A stretch of DNA of 64,000 nt from Adiantum capillus-veneris. Lineage: Eukaryota; Streptophyta; Polypodiopsida; Polypodiales; Pteridaceae. The notes under the pieces are model-generated. The model searched no databases and had not been told where the DNA came from. It saw only the letters and a program-made list of their open reading frames with translations. Both the position numbers and the translations under genes were made by a program. The stretch lies in NCBI GenBank assembly GCA_014529385.2, contig CM043966.1, positions 37,054,739 to 37,118,738 of the forward strand. Direction: 5' to 3'. Every line of letters begins with the position of its first letter. Positions within the stretch are counted from its first letter, which is position 1. Shown here piece by piece: positions 45,945 through 55,680 of this stretch.

Positions 45945-47570
45945 TCAACCGATGCCCACTGGCTGGCTGTGATCGTGTGCATCCGGCTGTCCTGCTCCCG
46001 TGTAAGTCCATACACCACCAGACGTACCGCACACGTACTGCAAGTATGTACGCAATACCTGCAAACCTCCCCTATGCTCTATGCCGAGATCAGTCATCGA
46101 ATGACTGATCAACCCTGCTGCAAATGCTCCCACTGTAGCTGCTATGTCGGGCCTCGAGATCAGCATCTCGTACATAAGGACACCGAACGTTGATGCAACC
46201 CTGGCAACCTCTGCCACCTCCAACTCAGAACTCAACACATGGCAATCCTGTCCCCTATCATAGAGACCATGGCACTCTGACTCCGAGCTCTGGAGTGACT
46301 CCTCGTGCCCACCACATATCACATGTGTACCAAGTGTATCCATATGTCCTGAATCTGCATCAAGCTCTGGCATAAGCATATCAAGAAATGACTCCACAAT
46401 AGTCGACATCTCAACATCCATGTGAGTCATCTCTGTCATCACCTCTGATAACTCATCCTGCTGTGACTCACTAGAGCTGTCCCGCTCTACCTGTGCATCC
46501 GTAGACACAACCTGCACAACAAGGTCACTGCTCTGCACTCCATGCAAAGCATCCTGCAACCCACAAGCAAAAGAGACTCGCCTGCTCTCTCGCTCTCTAC
46601 CTGACTGCGTGATCACAGAGACAACACCGTCTCTCACGTGATCCACATGCAATGGGTAACCTGTACCACTCCTGGTACCTCTCGCAATCACTAGCGAACC
46701 CAAATGCATCACAAAATCTCGCTCTCGTAGCAAGATCTGACATCCACAATCTCTAAGCTGACCAATCGAGATCAAACTCACTGTCAAATCTGGTACATAG
46801 CGCACATGTCGTAACAAGTAAGATGCACCACTCGGTAATGACAGTCTCACATCTCCTGCACCTACTATCGCATGCACCGATCCATCGGTCAAACATACAC
46901 TGCCAAGCATCCCGCTAGAATAGCTACAAAACCATGCACGATGCGGCGTGACATGAAACATAGCATCTGCGTCTAGCAACCACTGCGAAGGGAGTGCACT
47001 ATCTATATGTATAGCATCTCGTGCATAGCTCGAGGTAAAAGTGACATCCCCGTCACTAGTATACTTCGACACTACATCTGTCTCAACTGTCAAAGCAACT
47101 GAGTCCATGGCATCACTACATACATCTCTGAGACTGCCATGTCTCCTACGATGTCGCATACGACGAAAACAACGCCGTCTAACGTGTCCAGAATGACCAC
47201 AATACCAACATGTCATCTGTCGGCGTGCTCGTGAATGTACATGTCTCACACGAGTCCGTGATGACTCAGATCTATCATACATATCATGTAATCTGCGCCA
47301 AAGTGCTCTCGAAGTAGTCTCATACATAACAAGAGCATATACAGATTCCGCAAGGTGCAAAGAGAGCGTAGATAGTGCCATCTCCTCTAGCTCCTGCCAC
47401 TGATCGTCAGACATGTTTGAAGGTCTACCTGCATCACCACTCAATGGTCGATGCAACCCTCGCTGTGTCAATGCATCAAGCATACACTCTCTCCATGCCG
47501 CAAAGTCTGACCCATCAAACACGCGCATATGTGAGAGGTCACAATCTGATCGATCACCTGTCTCTGCCAT
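45945..47570 (-). CDS. Gag/protease-remnant/RT-tail fusion protein of the non-autonomous Copia element
   Basis: 541 residues from the ATG at 47570 (MAETGDRSD); the frame stays open upstream for 55 codons, but a hydrophobic stretch there is unlike Copia gag. Residues 10-100 are a Copia gag N-terminus (FDGSDFAAWRECMLDALTQR, then SVYALVMYETTSRALWRRLH). The middle of gag is missing. A zinc knuckle C121-C124-H129-C134 sits in an Arg-rich segment. Around 200 the protease signature reads LLDADAMFHVTPHRAWF: the catalytic Asp is kept, but the Ser-Gly after it is Ala-Asp. Residues 210-310 retain the rest of the protease. An acidic region (about 325-450) follows. From about 458 the C-terminus matches the post-RT segment of Copia (YEMLISRPDIAATVG). 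There is no stop or frameshift in 1.6 kb. Likely role: structural protein of particles supplied with enzymes in trans. Confidence 0.85.
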   Translation of the reverse strand: MAETGDRSDCDLSHMRVFDGSDFAAWRECMLDALTQRGLHRPLSGDAGRPSNMSDDQWQELEEMALSTLSLHLAESVYALVMYETTSRALWRRLHDMYDRSESSRTRVRHVHSRARRQMTCWYCGHSGHVRRRCFRRMRHRRRHGSLRDVCSDAMDSVALTVETDVVSKYTSDGDVTFTSSYARDAIHIDSALPSQWLLDADAMFHVTPHRAWFCSYSSGMLGSVCLTDGSVHAIVGAGDVRLSLPSGASYLLRHVRYVPDLTVSLISIGQLRDCGCQILLRERDFVMHLGSLVIARGTRSGTGYPLHVDHVRDGVVSVITQSGRERESRRVSFACGLQDALHGVQSSDLVVQVVSTDAQVERDSSSESQQDELSEVMTEMTHMDVEMSTIVESFLDMLMPELDADSGHMDTLGTHVICGGHEESLQSSESECHGLYDRGQDCHVLSSELEVAEVARVASTFGVLMYEMLISRPDIAATVGAFAAGLISHSMTDLGIEHRGGLQVLRTYLQYVCGTSGGVWTYTGAGQPDAHDHSQPVGIG

Positions 47571-47759
47571 GAGCACAATGTAGCAAACTAGAAAGCAAAA
47601 CCACCTCACCAACAACACCTGGAAACTGTCTACCAATATGGCCAGAAACACAATGTGAAACCTGTGAGACACACTCCAAAATAGAGCTCCCGCAATGTCA
47701 ATACAAGCCTCGCCTGCTCTAGTATCACACTGCAATCTGTGAGCTAATCACCAAGCCCA

Positions 47760-48947
47760 CACTGTGCGGTATCGATGCATATACACGCACAAATCTCCCA
47801 CATGCAGAGAACACCGCACGCAAATGTTGAGTGCAACCCGCAATCTCTACCTAGATCGCATAAATGATGCGCATAAAACTCCTGGAAAAATTTCGCCAGA
47901 GTTTCGTCAGTAAAACGGCCACAAAACCAGTAACCAAACTGACTGCACGCTCAAAACCATGAGCAACCAAAGCGCATCAAACCGTACTCCAAATGCATGC
48001 ACCAATCTCCACACTTTGCATACATCATTGCAAACACCTGCAAATCTAGTACACAAATATCTGCTCTACCTGTGACTGCCAAAAAACATGCTCGAGGCAT
48101 ACATTGCCGAGCTCAAAATGCAATCACATTAGTCTCCCTGAGCATCAAACCACATAAGGCATACATCGTATCCTCCCACCTGTGAGGAAACTTGCAGCAA
48201 ATATCACTCTCACATCTGAGAGCAAACCATGTGTGGAATCCTCGACACACAATAAACAACTGCTGCTGCAGAAAATTCAGCATTCAGAATTTTACAATTC
48301 TGATATGACGAGTGCGTCTGGAGAGTGCCAAAACCCCAAGGTAGACTCCTGGATCATATGTATCCGAGTCCGGGTGTGAAAGCTATGCCAAAAATAGTGT
48401 TTTTGGGACCCGAGAGTGCACAAATAAACTTGCTGCTGTACCTGCTGTAATTCAAAGCATAATTTCAGCAAATAGACATCACCATCGCGTCCGGAGCGTG
48501 CCAAAACTCTGACCTAGACTCCTGGATCATGTAGATCTGACTCTGTATGACGGAGCTACGCAAAAAACTGCGTTTTAGAGCCCGAAAATGGCAAAAAACG
48601 AGCTGCACACAGTCTTGAACCTGCTCCTGCTCCACTCTACGTGATGCAATGTCCTCTCAATGCAAGCTCCAACACAAGAGCTCTGCCACAACAGCATCCA
48701 AGCACTCGAATGTCAAGCTCTCCTCCGCCGAGCACTTCTCTAACGAGCTCCACTGAGCTCAAAAGCTCCTCTCACCAAGGAAGCCGCAACCGCCTCCTCG
48801 ACCAAGCTTGACCACACCAAGCTTCTAAGCTCCAAAGACAATGCTCCTCAAGCTAAAATCGCTCTCCGTGAAACTCCACCATCGAGAGCGAGCGAGCTAT
48901 CGCCTCGAAGCTCTCAAAGCCGTCGTGCTCTCCGCGGTCACCATAGC
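47760..48947 (-). other. Leader of the non-autonomous Copia element, with a 173-bp repeat
   Basis: No ORF of note between the PBS and the coding frame. Two diverged units share GAG(A/C)GTGCCAAAAC and ACTCCTGGATCAT(A/G)T at a spacing of 173 bp (about 48314-48486 and 48487-48659). Packaging or dimerisation signals would be expected here, but none is proven. Confidence 0.6.
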
Positions 48948-48959
48948 TCTGATACCAAT
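48948..48959 (-). promoter_or_regulatory. Primer binding site of the non-autonomous Copia element
   Basis: Minus strand reads TGGTATCAGAGC next to the LTR (plus strand GCTCTGATACCA at 48946-48957, then ATT). Initiator Met tRNA type. Confidence 0.9.
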
Positions 48960-49150
48960 TGAAGGGGATCGGGGAGCACCACAGACAGAGAATGAGAGAG
49001 AGAAGGAGACACACGACACACAGATATGGGTGGGGAGACTCCAAAGAGTGAGCAGCCCCCTATACACTTATGCTATGTATAAGGTATACAAGTCAGTGGG
49101 CGCCCAGACACTGGGCGGCCAGGCAAGGCACAGGCGCCTATACCCCAACA
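48960..49150 (-). repeat. 5' LTR of the non-autonomous Copia element
   Basis: 191 bp, one mismatch to the partner LTR. Followed on the plus strand by the target duplication TGTAA. Confidence 0.94.
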
Positions 49151-49355
49151 TGTAATAGATGCTATGCTGGAAGGATGACTTAAAATCACTCTATTCAATA
49201 CCTCAAGATTACCAAGATCGCAAATATAAGGAATTGATTCAAAGATGTTTTCTCTACCAAGATACCCTTTTTCTCATTCTCCGTACTTTATTGGCAACAT
49301 CACCAAGCCAAATTCAATCCTGCATCAAATAATGAAAAAAATTATTAGCAAGATG

Positions 49356-49395
49356 CCCGTGTCAAACACAACCTGCCCGTGTCAAACACAACCTG
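49356..49395. repeat. 20-bp perfect tandem duplication
   Basis: CCCGTGTCAAACACAACCTG occurs twice head to tail. It lies at the end of the minus-strand ORF described next. Confidence 0.95.
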
Positions 49396-49721
49396 CCATA
49401 TTTTTTTTTGGGGTGATAGCCCACATTCTCAGTCCTTGAGTTCGAAGGTTGACATGTTTGATGCTGGGAAGCTGGCTCCACAGGTGATTCCATCATTGAT
49501 TCGTTAGAAGAGCGAGTCGCGTCATTGTGTACACTTTGAAGCTGATCTTCACAGTCATGATGGGAGAATTGAGAATCATACACAATTTCCTCAAATTGGG
49601 ATTGATTTAGATCCATGTCGCCATTGCCTCTAGGAGGAGATGGAATGTAGGGTGTCGGATATCCATGGCTTGCAGAACCATGGTTACTGTTGCGGCCAAG
49701 TTGATTTATATGCTGCACCAC
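49362..49721 (-). CDS. Unrecognised minus-strand ORF, possible second gene of the Harbinger element
   Basis: 119 residues, hydrophilic, rich in Ser, Gln, His and Asn, with PSPPRGNGDMDLNQSQFEEI and an acidic centre. No Myb/SANT or other domain is visible. PIF/Harbinger elements usually carry a second protein, often convergent to the transposase. This ORF is convergent with the transposase (29362-45148) and would lie about 0.7 kb beyond it if the Copia insertion is removed. The codons at the C-terminal end fall within a 20-bp duplication, so the original end may differ. Low confidence that it is a gene at all. Confidence 0.3.
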   Translation of the reverse strand: MVQHINQLGRNSNHGSASHGYPTPYIPSPPRGNGDMDLNQSQFEEIVYDSQFSHHDCEDQLQSVHNDATRSSNESMMESPVEPASQHQTCQPSNSRTENVGYHPKKKYGRLCLTRAGCV

Positions 49722-50850
49722 TGAACGAATTTGTTGGTCTGCTTGGGAAGGAGAATGGTTCTAGGAAGGACATCCCTCCTCACAGCTAGTATGCAAGTGC
49801 AAAGGCAAGTTGTTTTGTGCCACTGCACATGACCTGCAAGGGACGCCAAAATGAAGAGCTCTACAAAAAAGGGAGGTTCTACATGAAGGGCAATGCAGGG
49901 GGAAAAGAGACAATGGAAGACTTGAGGCGGAAGAGCTCTGCATGGGAGAAACGTAGGGTTTAAAAATCGATGCTCAAACCTATCCAACGCAAAACAAGAG
50001 GAACTAGCCAAACACCACAAGTTATGGCGAAACTCAATCAACTACAGAAATTTGCGAGGCATTTCTTCAATTTCATTCGTCAAACCTGCTATGCACCAAT
50101 TTCCAGAGATTATGGCAAAAATCCTTGAGCTCGAGGGGGAATAGGTGAGGGAGGGTAGGTCGTGTAGTTTAGTAAAAAACGGTTGCGGGCCACAGTAGGC
50201 TACAGTAGGTCGAGCACTGGAAGCGCTACAAAAAAAGAGGAGAGCTGTGATTTTTATAATGTTTAGAGTGTAAGGGCAAAGCGCTCAATGTTAGCCTCCC
50301 CTGTTGTGGGAGTGAATACATGTGGCGCTTGGAACACATTAAAGCTCTACATGTCCTCAGTGGGACGCAGCTCTAAGTTTGTGGTCTTAGCAAGCAATGA
50401 TGCTCCACAAATATATAGTTGTGTGAACAGCCCCGAAAAGAAATATCTGCACAAACGAATAGTCTGTGTCCAGGACGAGATAAGAGCTTGAAATCAAATC
50501 AAGCTGTGCCACGTCACCTATGGACATGTGCTGTGTGGACCGGCGCCTTTTTGCATGTTTTGACCTGTGCAGCGTATGTGGAATTGCCACATGGAGGGGC
50601 CTGTGACCTGTCTACGTTGCTGCTCCGCTTTTTAACCTTTTTGTGAGTTTCGATGGTGGAGATTTAATCGAGCAAAAATATATATTTTTGCTCCGATTTT
50701 TTATTGCATACTACAATTTTGCTCGGCTTGCAGTGCAGCTTGCGCTCTCCAACAACCATCCAATTTTTCTTTGAGACTTCTACTGGAATCTGCCATACAT
50801 GCCAATAATTATTGTTGCTGGTGATTGTGACGTATATCATCACATTGGCA
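49722..50850. other. Intergenic region, possible transposon end
   Basis: No convincing gene. 50165-50220 contains CCACAGTAGGCTACAGTAGG, a short tandem of a CTACAGTA word common near ends of plant DNA transposons. No matching inverted copy was found near 27600-29300, so I cannot define Harbinger termini. Confidence 0.4.
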
Positions 50851-50860
50851 CACCCTCTAC

Positions 50861-50870
50861 ATATATATAA
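50861..50870 (+). promoter_or_regulatory. TATA box of the TPR gene
   Basis: ATATATATAA is followed about 20-30 bp later by a CT tract and then CACACA, a typical plant TATA plus pyrimidine-patch arrangement. Transcription would start around 50890-50910, which leaves a leader of about 280-300 bases before the ATG. Confidence 0.55.
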
Positions 50871-50879
50871 GCTCTCTTT

Positions 50880-51157
50880 CCTCTCTCTCTCTCTCTCACT
50901 CTCACACACACACACACACACACACACACAATTACAGCCGCTCAAGAAACGCAGAAGTGGGTCCTTGAGACCCCCCGCCCCCCCCCCCCTCCCTCCCTCC
51001 CTCCCCCCTCAGAGGCTTACACACACAACCACACACTCACACATGCTCACAAGGCCGCAGGCTCAAGGAGGAAGAAATTCGGCCCTTGAGACCTCCCTCA
51101 CAGGCACTCAATACACCTACCCCCCCCCCCCCCCCACACACACACACACACACACAC
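50880..51157. repeat. Low-complexity leader: CT, CA and C tracts
   Basis: CT (50880-50897), CA (50903-50931), C-rich (50971-51009), C16 (51120-51135) and CA (51136-51157). A diverged 121-bp duplication underlies it: CTCAAG...CTTGAGAC occurs at 50941-50971 and 51062-51092, each followed by a C-rich tract and CA-rich DNA. Confidence 0.85.
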
Positions 51158-51279
51158 GCTTAGATCGTCCACATGCAGACAACAGCTATGCTGCTGAGAA
51201 GCTCCTCCACTCCTCTCCTGGATTGCTTGCACGCATCTCCCCTCTCTCACTCGGAGCCCTCCCCAGATTGCAAAAATGA
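51043..51279 (+). CDS. Overlapping upstream ORF in the TPR gene leader
   Basis: If transcription starts after the TATA box near 50865, the first ATG is at 51043. It opens a 78-codon frame that ends at 51279, past both candidate main starts (51173 and 51188) and in another frame. Such overlapping uORFs generally lower main-ORF translation. The peptide is low-complexity (Thr/His/Pro-rich from the CA and C tracts), so a peptide function is unlikely. The frame is open upstream only because of dinucleotide repeats. Confidence 0.4.
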   Translation: MLTRPQAQGGRNSALETSLTGTQYTYPPPPPTHTHTHTRLDRPHADNSYAAEKLLHSSPGLLARISPLSLGALPRLQK

Positions 51280-53840
51280 GGGCGACCTTACAGCAGGAGA
51301 TGGGCAGGCCCCTCTTTGTGTCTCCCTTCACACAAGCAGAGGTGGCCCCCACCTGCCTCATCCGCATATGCACCTTGATTCTCAGTACTTCCCCCCAGCG
51401 AAACTGTCAGGCTGGGCCTCATGTGTAGAGTCGCCTGTCGGCCTCCCGCCTTCGAACCATGTGCGCAAGGTCCAATCGGAGAATGATCTTTGCAGCCTTG
51501 GAGGAGGGGGTTCCGTTACATCGGCTCGGGTCGCTGCTAACACACTTCTGCAAGATTCCCTTGTTGACGAGTGCTTTCCGGGCTCTGCTATTGAATCTTA
51601 CAGCTCATGTTGCTATCTTCCTCATGTGAAGAAGGGCAGGGCCTTCCTACCACTCAGTCGCCGGAGGTCGCTTGGTTCACTTCCATCGGAGCTTCCCTCT
51701 GTTTTTTTTTGTGCCGATTCCACTGACAGTGACTTTGCTATTCTAGAGGAAGGTGAATTGTCACCTTCTCTTTCCTCTGTTGCGAGCGAAGCTGATGAAA
51801 ACGGGGAGACGCAGTCATGCATATTTGATAAGATTGCTCTTCCTGTGAGTAATTCTGTTCATTCAAAGCATTGTGGAGGCATAGAGCACAATGCCAGGCA
51901 TGTTGGGGGCAAGTCATTCATGGGCTTACTGGAGAAGGATATCGTGAAAGCACCAGCAAGTTGTCAGAGAGATGGAGTGTTGTGGGCAGGGCTTGACGAA
52001 GTTGACATGGTGGCGTCCTCATCAGGAAGGCAGGAACTAGATATGGTGCTTAGGCAGAGCCAATTAACATCTGCCATGACAAGGAATGGCATGGTCTCCA
52101 CTCTGTCAAGGGACATCTGTGGGTCAACTTCTTCATCGCATTATGTTTGTGATGGGGATAAGCTGGAAGTAGCTCACAATGGTGGTGATGGTGGTCATGG
52201 GGCTAGGCCCCCAGTCAATGTATCTGGAGGTGGAGGTGGTGGGGGTGGTGATGCTGGAGGTCGTGGAAGTGGCAGTTCAGAGGTAGCTGATCAACATTAC
52301 CAGCGGGTGCTTCAAAAGGATCCTGGCAACTATTTGTTGCTTCGAAACTATGCGCAATATCTTGCAGATGTATGTGTTAAGCTTTGTTGACCCGTTTGGC
52401 ATCTGATTGACCATGAGTATCTGATTGGGATTGTGCTCTTGATTAATGTTCAAAATAGTGTGCCTATTGAAATGTTTTTTAGATTCTGCTCATCAAGGTC
52501 TTGTAAATGGTATATAGTTTGATGGGATTTTGCATGTGGGAATTGACAGATTAGTATAAGCTTGTAAGGATTGGAGCTAGCTGCTCTTTTTGGTACCAGC
52601 TTATCATGCTTTACCTTTGACTTGTTTTGGATGCTGTATGCCATAGATAGACACAGCCATCAAAGCTGTTATGGTTATGCATTTCATAGAACTGCCTATG
52701 GCTTGGCATTGTTGATGAAAGGCAAGGCAAGTGTCTGTTGCTACTCACAGAAGGGGCTTTTTTATTGAAAATTAGAAAAGTCCTGTAAGTTTAACAGGGT
52801 AAAGGGGAAGTACTGGGTTTTTTTTCCAGATCGCATGTGATATATATGGTTTCTTGTAGGTGCATCCCCTGAGGCTACACCTTTCAATTCTCATGGAATT
52901 TATTTTGTGTTTGTAATTGGTGCCAGGTTAAGCACGATTACCGCAAGGCAGAAGAGTTTTTCCAGAGGGCCATTCTGGCTAGCCCAAGTGATGGAGAGTT
53001 GCTTGGACAGTACGCAAAGATGCTATGGGAGGTGAAGCATGACACTGAGAGGGCAGCTGACTACTTTGAAAGAGCTGTGCAAGCTGCGCCTGACAACAGG
53101 TAATCATTTACGCACGTTATTCAATCTGATTGTGGCCTTGTTGACCCATTGTTACAAAGTGTTCCATGATGGTATATTTTGAGATAGGAACAATAGGCAA
53201 TTTTCCTTACTTGTTACTACATCCATTTAAGGGGCGGAGATAAAGACAGAGAGTGTTTTAATTTTTGCATTTACTATTATGTTTTACTTTTGCCGCATGC
53301 TTTTGTCAAAGTGTTTGTATTATACTATGCTCTTGCATGAGCTTACTTTTCCAAGGTGTTATTAGAAGCTTCTCATGGTATGTTTGCTTGAATGGAAGCA
53401 CACCATATGCTTTGGTTGAAGCACACATGACATGCCACCCACATGCACTACTTTTAGAGTCCTTACATCAGGCTTTGTTACTAGAGGACACTGGACAAGT
53501 ATGCTGTCCATATGCGTTAGGTTTTATGCCCTTTCCTATTGAATTGCTTGAATTCTATTATGGGTTTGTTTCTTTGTAATACCTTCACAGAGACTAGGAG
53601 TAGGAAAGCCAATTTTATAGTGTCTGAATTCCATGTGCCTCCTACATCAATGTGTATGTATGTGTGATGTGCACCTTCCATTTATGTGAAAGCTCAACAC
53701 TAATTGCTTTCATTTTCTGCAGTTATGTTATGGCTGCATACGCATCGTTTCTATGGAGTTCGGAGGAGGAGGAGGAGGAGCAAGAAAGCACAGATTATTC
53801 AACAAGCTTTCCCAGTTTGGTGTCTGCTGGTCTTGCTTGA
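51188..53840 (+). CDS. TPR-like superfamily protein (three exons)
   Basis: Exons 51188-52369, 52927-53099 and 53723-53840. Donors GTATGT and GTAATC and acceptors GCCAG and CTGCAG give a continuous 490-residue protein. The start at 51188 gives MLLRSSSTP, the conserved N-terminus of the plant family that includes Arabidopsis At1g80130, At4g32340 and At5g20190; an in-frame ATG at 51173 would add five residues. Residues 1-330 are Ser-rich and probably disordered, with conserved short patches (VQSENDL, LPLSRRRSLGSLP). A Gly-rich stretch precedes three TPR units: HYQRVLQKDPGNYLLLRNYA, KAEEFFQRAILASPSDGELL and AADYFERAVQAAPDNSYVMA. An acidic Glu run follows SFLWSS. TPR units bind protein partners; the partner of this family is not known to me. 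All frames and splice sites are intact. This is the only convincing host gene here. Confidence 0.9.
52370..52926 (+). other. Intron 1 of the TPR gene
   Basis: 557 bp, GT-AG, phase 0. It separates TPR unit 1 from unit 2. T-rich, without inserted elements. Confidence 0.88.
53100..53722 (+). other. Intron 2 of the TPR gene
   Basis: 623 bp, GT-AG, phase 2. The acceptor TTTTCTGCAG is strong. A Ser codon is rebuilt across the junction. Confidence 0.88.
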
Positions 53841-54138
53841 GAAACCAAGGGCTGCACAAAGATCTCATGGGGAGCAGGGCCTCTCTACATGTGTGGCTGT
53901 CGAGTGAAGTATGTATTCGCAAGGTTTCTATGCTTATATTGTGTGCAATTTTGCACAAGTTGCTGTGCTTAGATTGCTGTTCTGTACAAAGTATACGTTA
54001 ATGAGCCATGTTGTTGAGGGTTTGTGAAACTTGGTGTAATCAATTATTTTAATTCTTTTTATCAGCCATGCATAGCAAATCTTTTCTATTCCCTAATAAG
54101 TGCGTTAGGGAAGAGCTTTAGCTTTATCACAATTGCTG

Positions 54139-54196
<58 letters not shown>

Positions 54197-54635
54197 GATG
54201 TGCGATCTTTAAGATGTGTAATTGTGAGAAGTCATACTTTAAAGGGGCACTTGAATGCTTTTTTCTTACTCATGCCCCTAAAATGGAGATTTGTTTGTGG
54301 ATATAATTATTATGTACCGGCTCATTGCAGTGCCTTTGGAATTAACTACTGTTGTTGATCGTGTTCATGAGCTGGCTTTTAATTTTCAATTTTCGGAGGA
54401 TTGTCTTGTTATGTTATGCCATGCCCTATTTATTTGAAGGGTTTTTGAAATACCATATACAAATTCACTTTAAGATCCCTTTAATGTGCATGTATGCTTG
54501 ATACTTGGAATATCAACTTATCTCGATGGACATTAACTCAGTGATGGCAAGGACCTCGTGGAATGTAGTTGTAATTTTCTTCAACCAATCAGGATTTTTC
54601 CAATTGAAGTCCAGAGGGTCACAGTGGTATGTCCC

Positions 54636-54666
<31 letters not shown>

Positions 54667-54773
54667 AAAAAAAAAAACTCCCCCAAGGTGTACCTGCAGG
54701 TTATGTGACCGGGTATGTTGCAAACCCTTGTAACAAAATGTAATGGGATTGTGGCTATAATGAATGCCTCTCT

Positions 54774-54819
<46 letters not shown>

Positions 54820-55400
54820 TGTAGCTAATTTTAGTGGGTTGAGGGGGACTCTCTCCCCCCTAAAGTGCACATGATATTAGTGACAATTCCTTTCCTGAAG
54901 TGGTTTTTGGGGGTCTCTCCCTATTTGACCCAAGCAAATGCGGAGGGGATCCATGAGCCACCTGATGCATTTCTGTGAATTCGGTTTCAACTTGTCAATT
55001 CATAGGGGGACAAATATTCAGTCCGGCCACACCCAAATTGACACTCTTCTACCCGCTTCTATCAGAACGTGACAGATGATTCTGGACATACAGCAAGAGC
55101 ATATGTGCAATGCATTCAAATGGAGTTCCAATGGAAACCTAGAGATGATAACATAAGTGGTTTGTGGTCTTTAACTTGAATCCTGAAGATCACCATAAGT
55201 AGCCTCAGAAGTGCCACAAGAACCTCTGCAACTTCCCCATCTCATGGCACTAAAATAAGGGGCATTCTAACCCCACTTTTGCTCTGGTACTCTCGAAGCC
55301 TCCCTTGTAAGACAGACATCACCAACCTCTATGTTATCGAGGGGGGTGGGAGAAAACTATGGCTGCTCCTACCTCCGAGGCTCTCCTGTGTGACGAGTGT
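53841..55400. other. 3' flank of the TPR gene, microsatellites, no gene seen
   Basis: Contains a CT tract (54141-54194), a C24-A21 junction (54633-54677) and a TG tract (54777-54816). No coding similarity was found. The start presumably includes the 3' UTR. Confidence 0.7.
54633..54677. repeat. C24-A21 homopolymer junction
   Basis: 24 C are followed directly by 21 A. Same design as 2217-2244, and both are preceded by a T (AGT or TGT). Confidence 0.9.
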
Positions 55401-55419
55401 CTTCTCCAGTTAAGCTCAG

Positions 55420-55673
55420 TTGGGTAGAAAGCAGAGCTCTCCAGTAGTAAGGAAGCTTCTTCCAAAGGAGAGGAAGAAACTCAAGGAAACTACCAAGGAA
55501 CTGACCTGCCTTGCTTGCCCTATGCCATCATGGATGGAAAAAGCTCCCCAAGCTGCTGTGCAGCTACCTGGCCAACACAGCATCGGCTTTCTCACCACAC
55601 AGGAGCCCAGTGTTCAAAGCTGCAGCGGGAAGCTAAGCAAGCTCACGGGGTACTCACCAATGCCTTTCATTAG
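55420..55673 (+). CDS. Possible exon of an unrecognised gene
   Basis: An open frame of about 84 codons (Lys-rich start KLLPKERKKLKETTKELTCL, then PMPSWMEKAPQAAVQLPGQH) ends at a good donor, ATTAG|GTAAGCTG (55674). An upstream ATG (about 55360, MAAPTSEALLCDECLL) is in another frame and would need a small intron. I do not recognise the protein, and no matching downstream exon was found; the LTR element at 56361 could lie in its intron. Chance is a real alternative. Confidence 0.25.
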
Positions 55674-55680
55674 GTAAGCT

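Larger units (their letters stand above)
45675..49150 (-). mobile_element. Young non-autonomous Copia element with one long ORF
   Basis: 191-bp LTRs at 45675-45865 and 48960-49150 are identical except for one base (near 45738 and 49023). On the plus strand they run TGAAGGGG to CCCCAACA. The target duplication TGTAA is perfect (45670-45674, 49151-49155). The element points left: the PBS is at 48948-48959 on the minus strand, and a purine stretch (AAGTGGGAGG) lies inside the left LTR. Between a 1.4-kb leader and the 3' LTR is a single 541-codon ORF. There is no integrase and no RT catalytic core, so it needs helper enzymes. It resembles the plant class described as TR-GAG elements, but the extra protease/RT-tail fusion is unusual. 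Confidence 0.93.

Noticed and set aside
50165-50220. Terminal inverted repeat of the Harbinger element
   Set aside because: No inverted partner was found upstream of the transposase, and no TTA/TAA target duplication could be paired.
50812-51279. 155-codon frame upstream of the TPR gene as a protein gene
   Set aside because: Its start lies upstream of the TATA box and most of it translates CT, CA and C tracts. Only the part from 51043 is kept, as a possible uORF.
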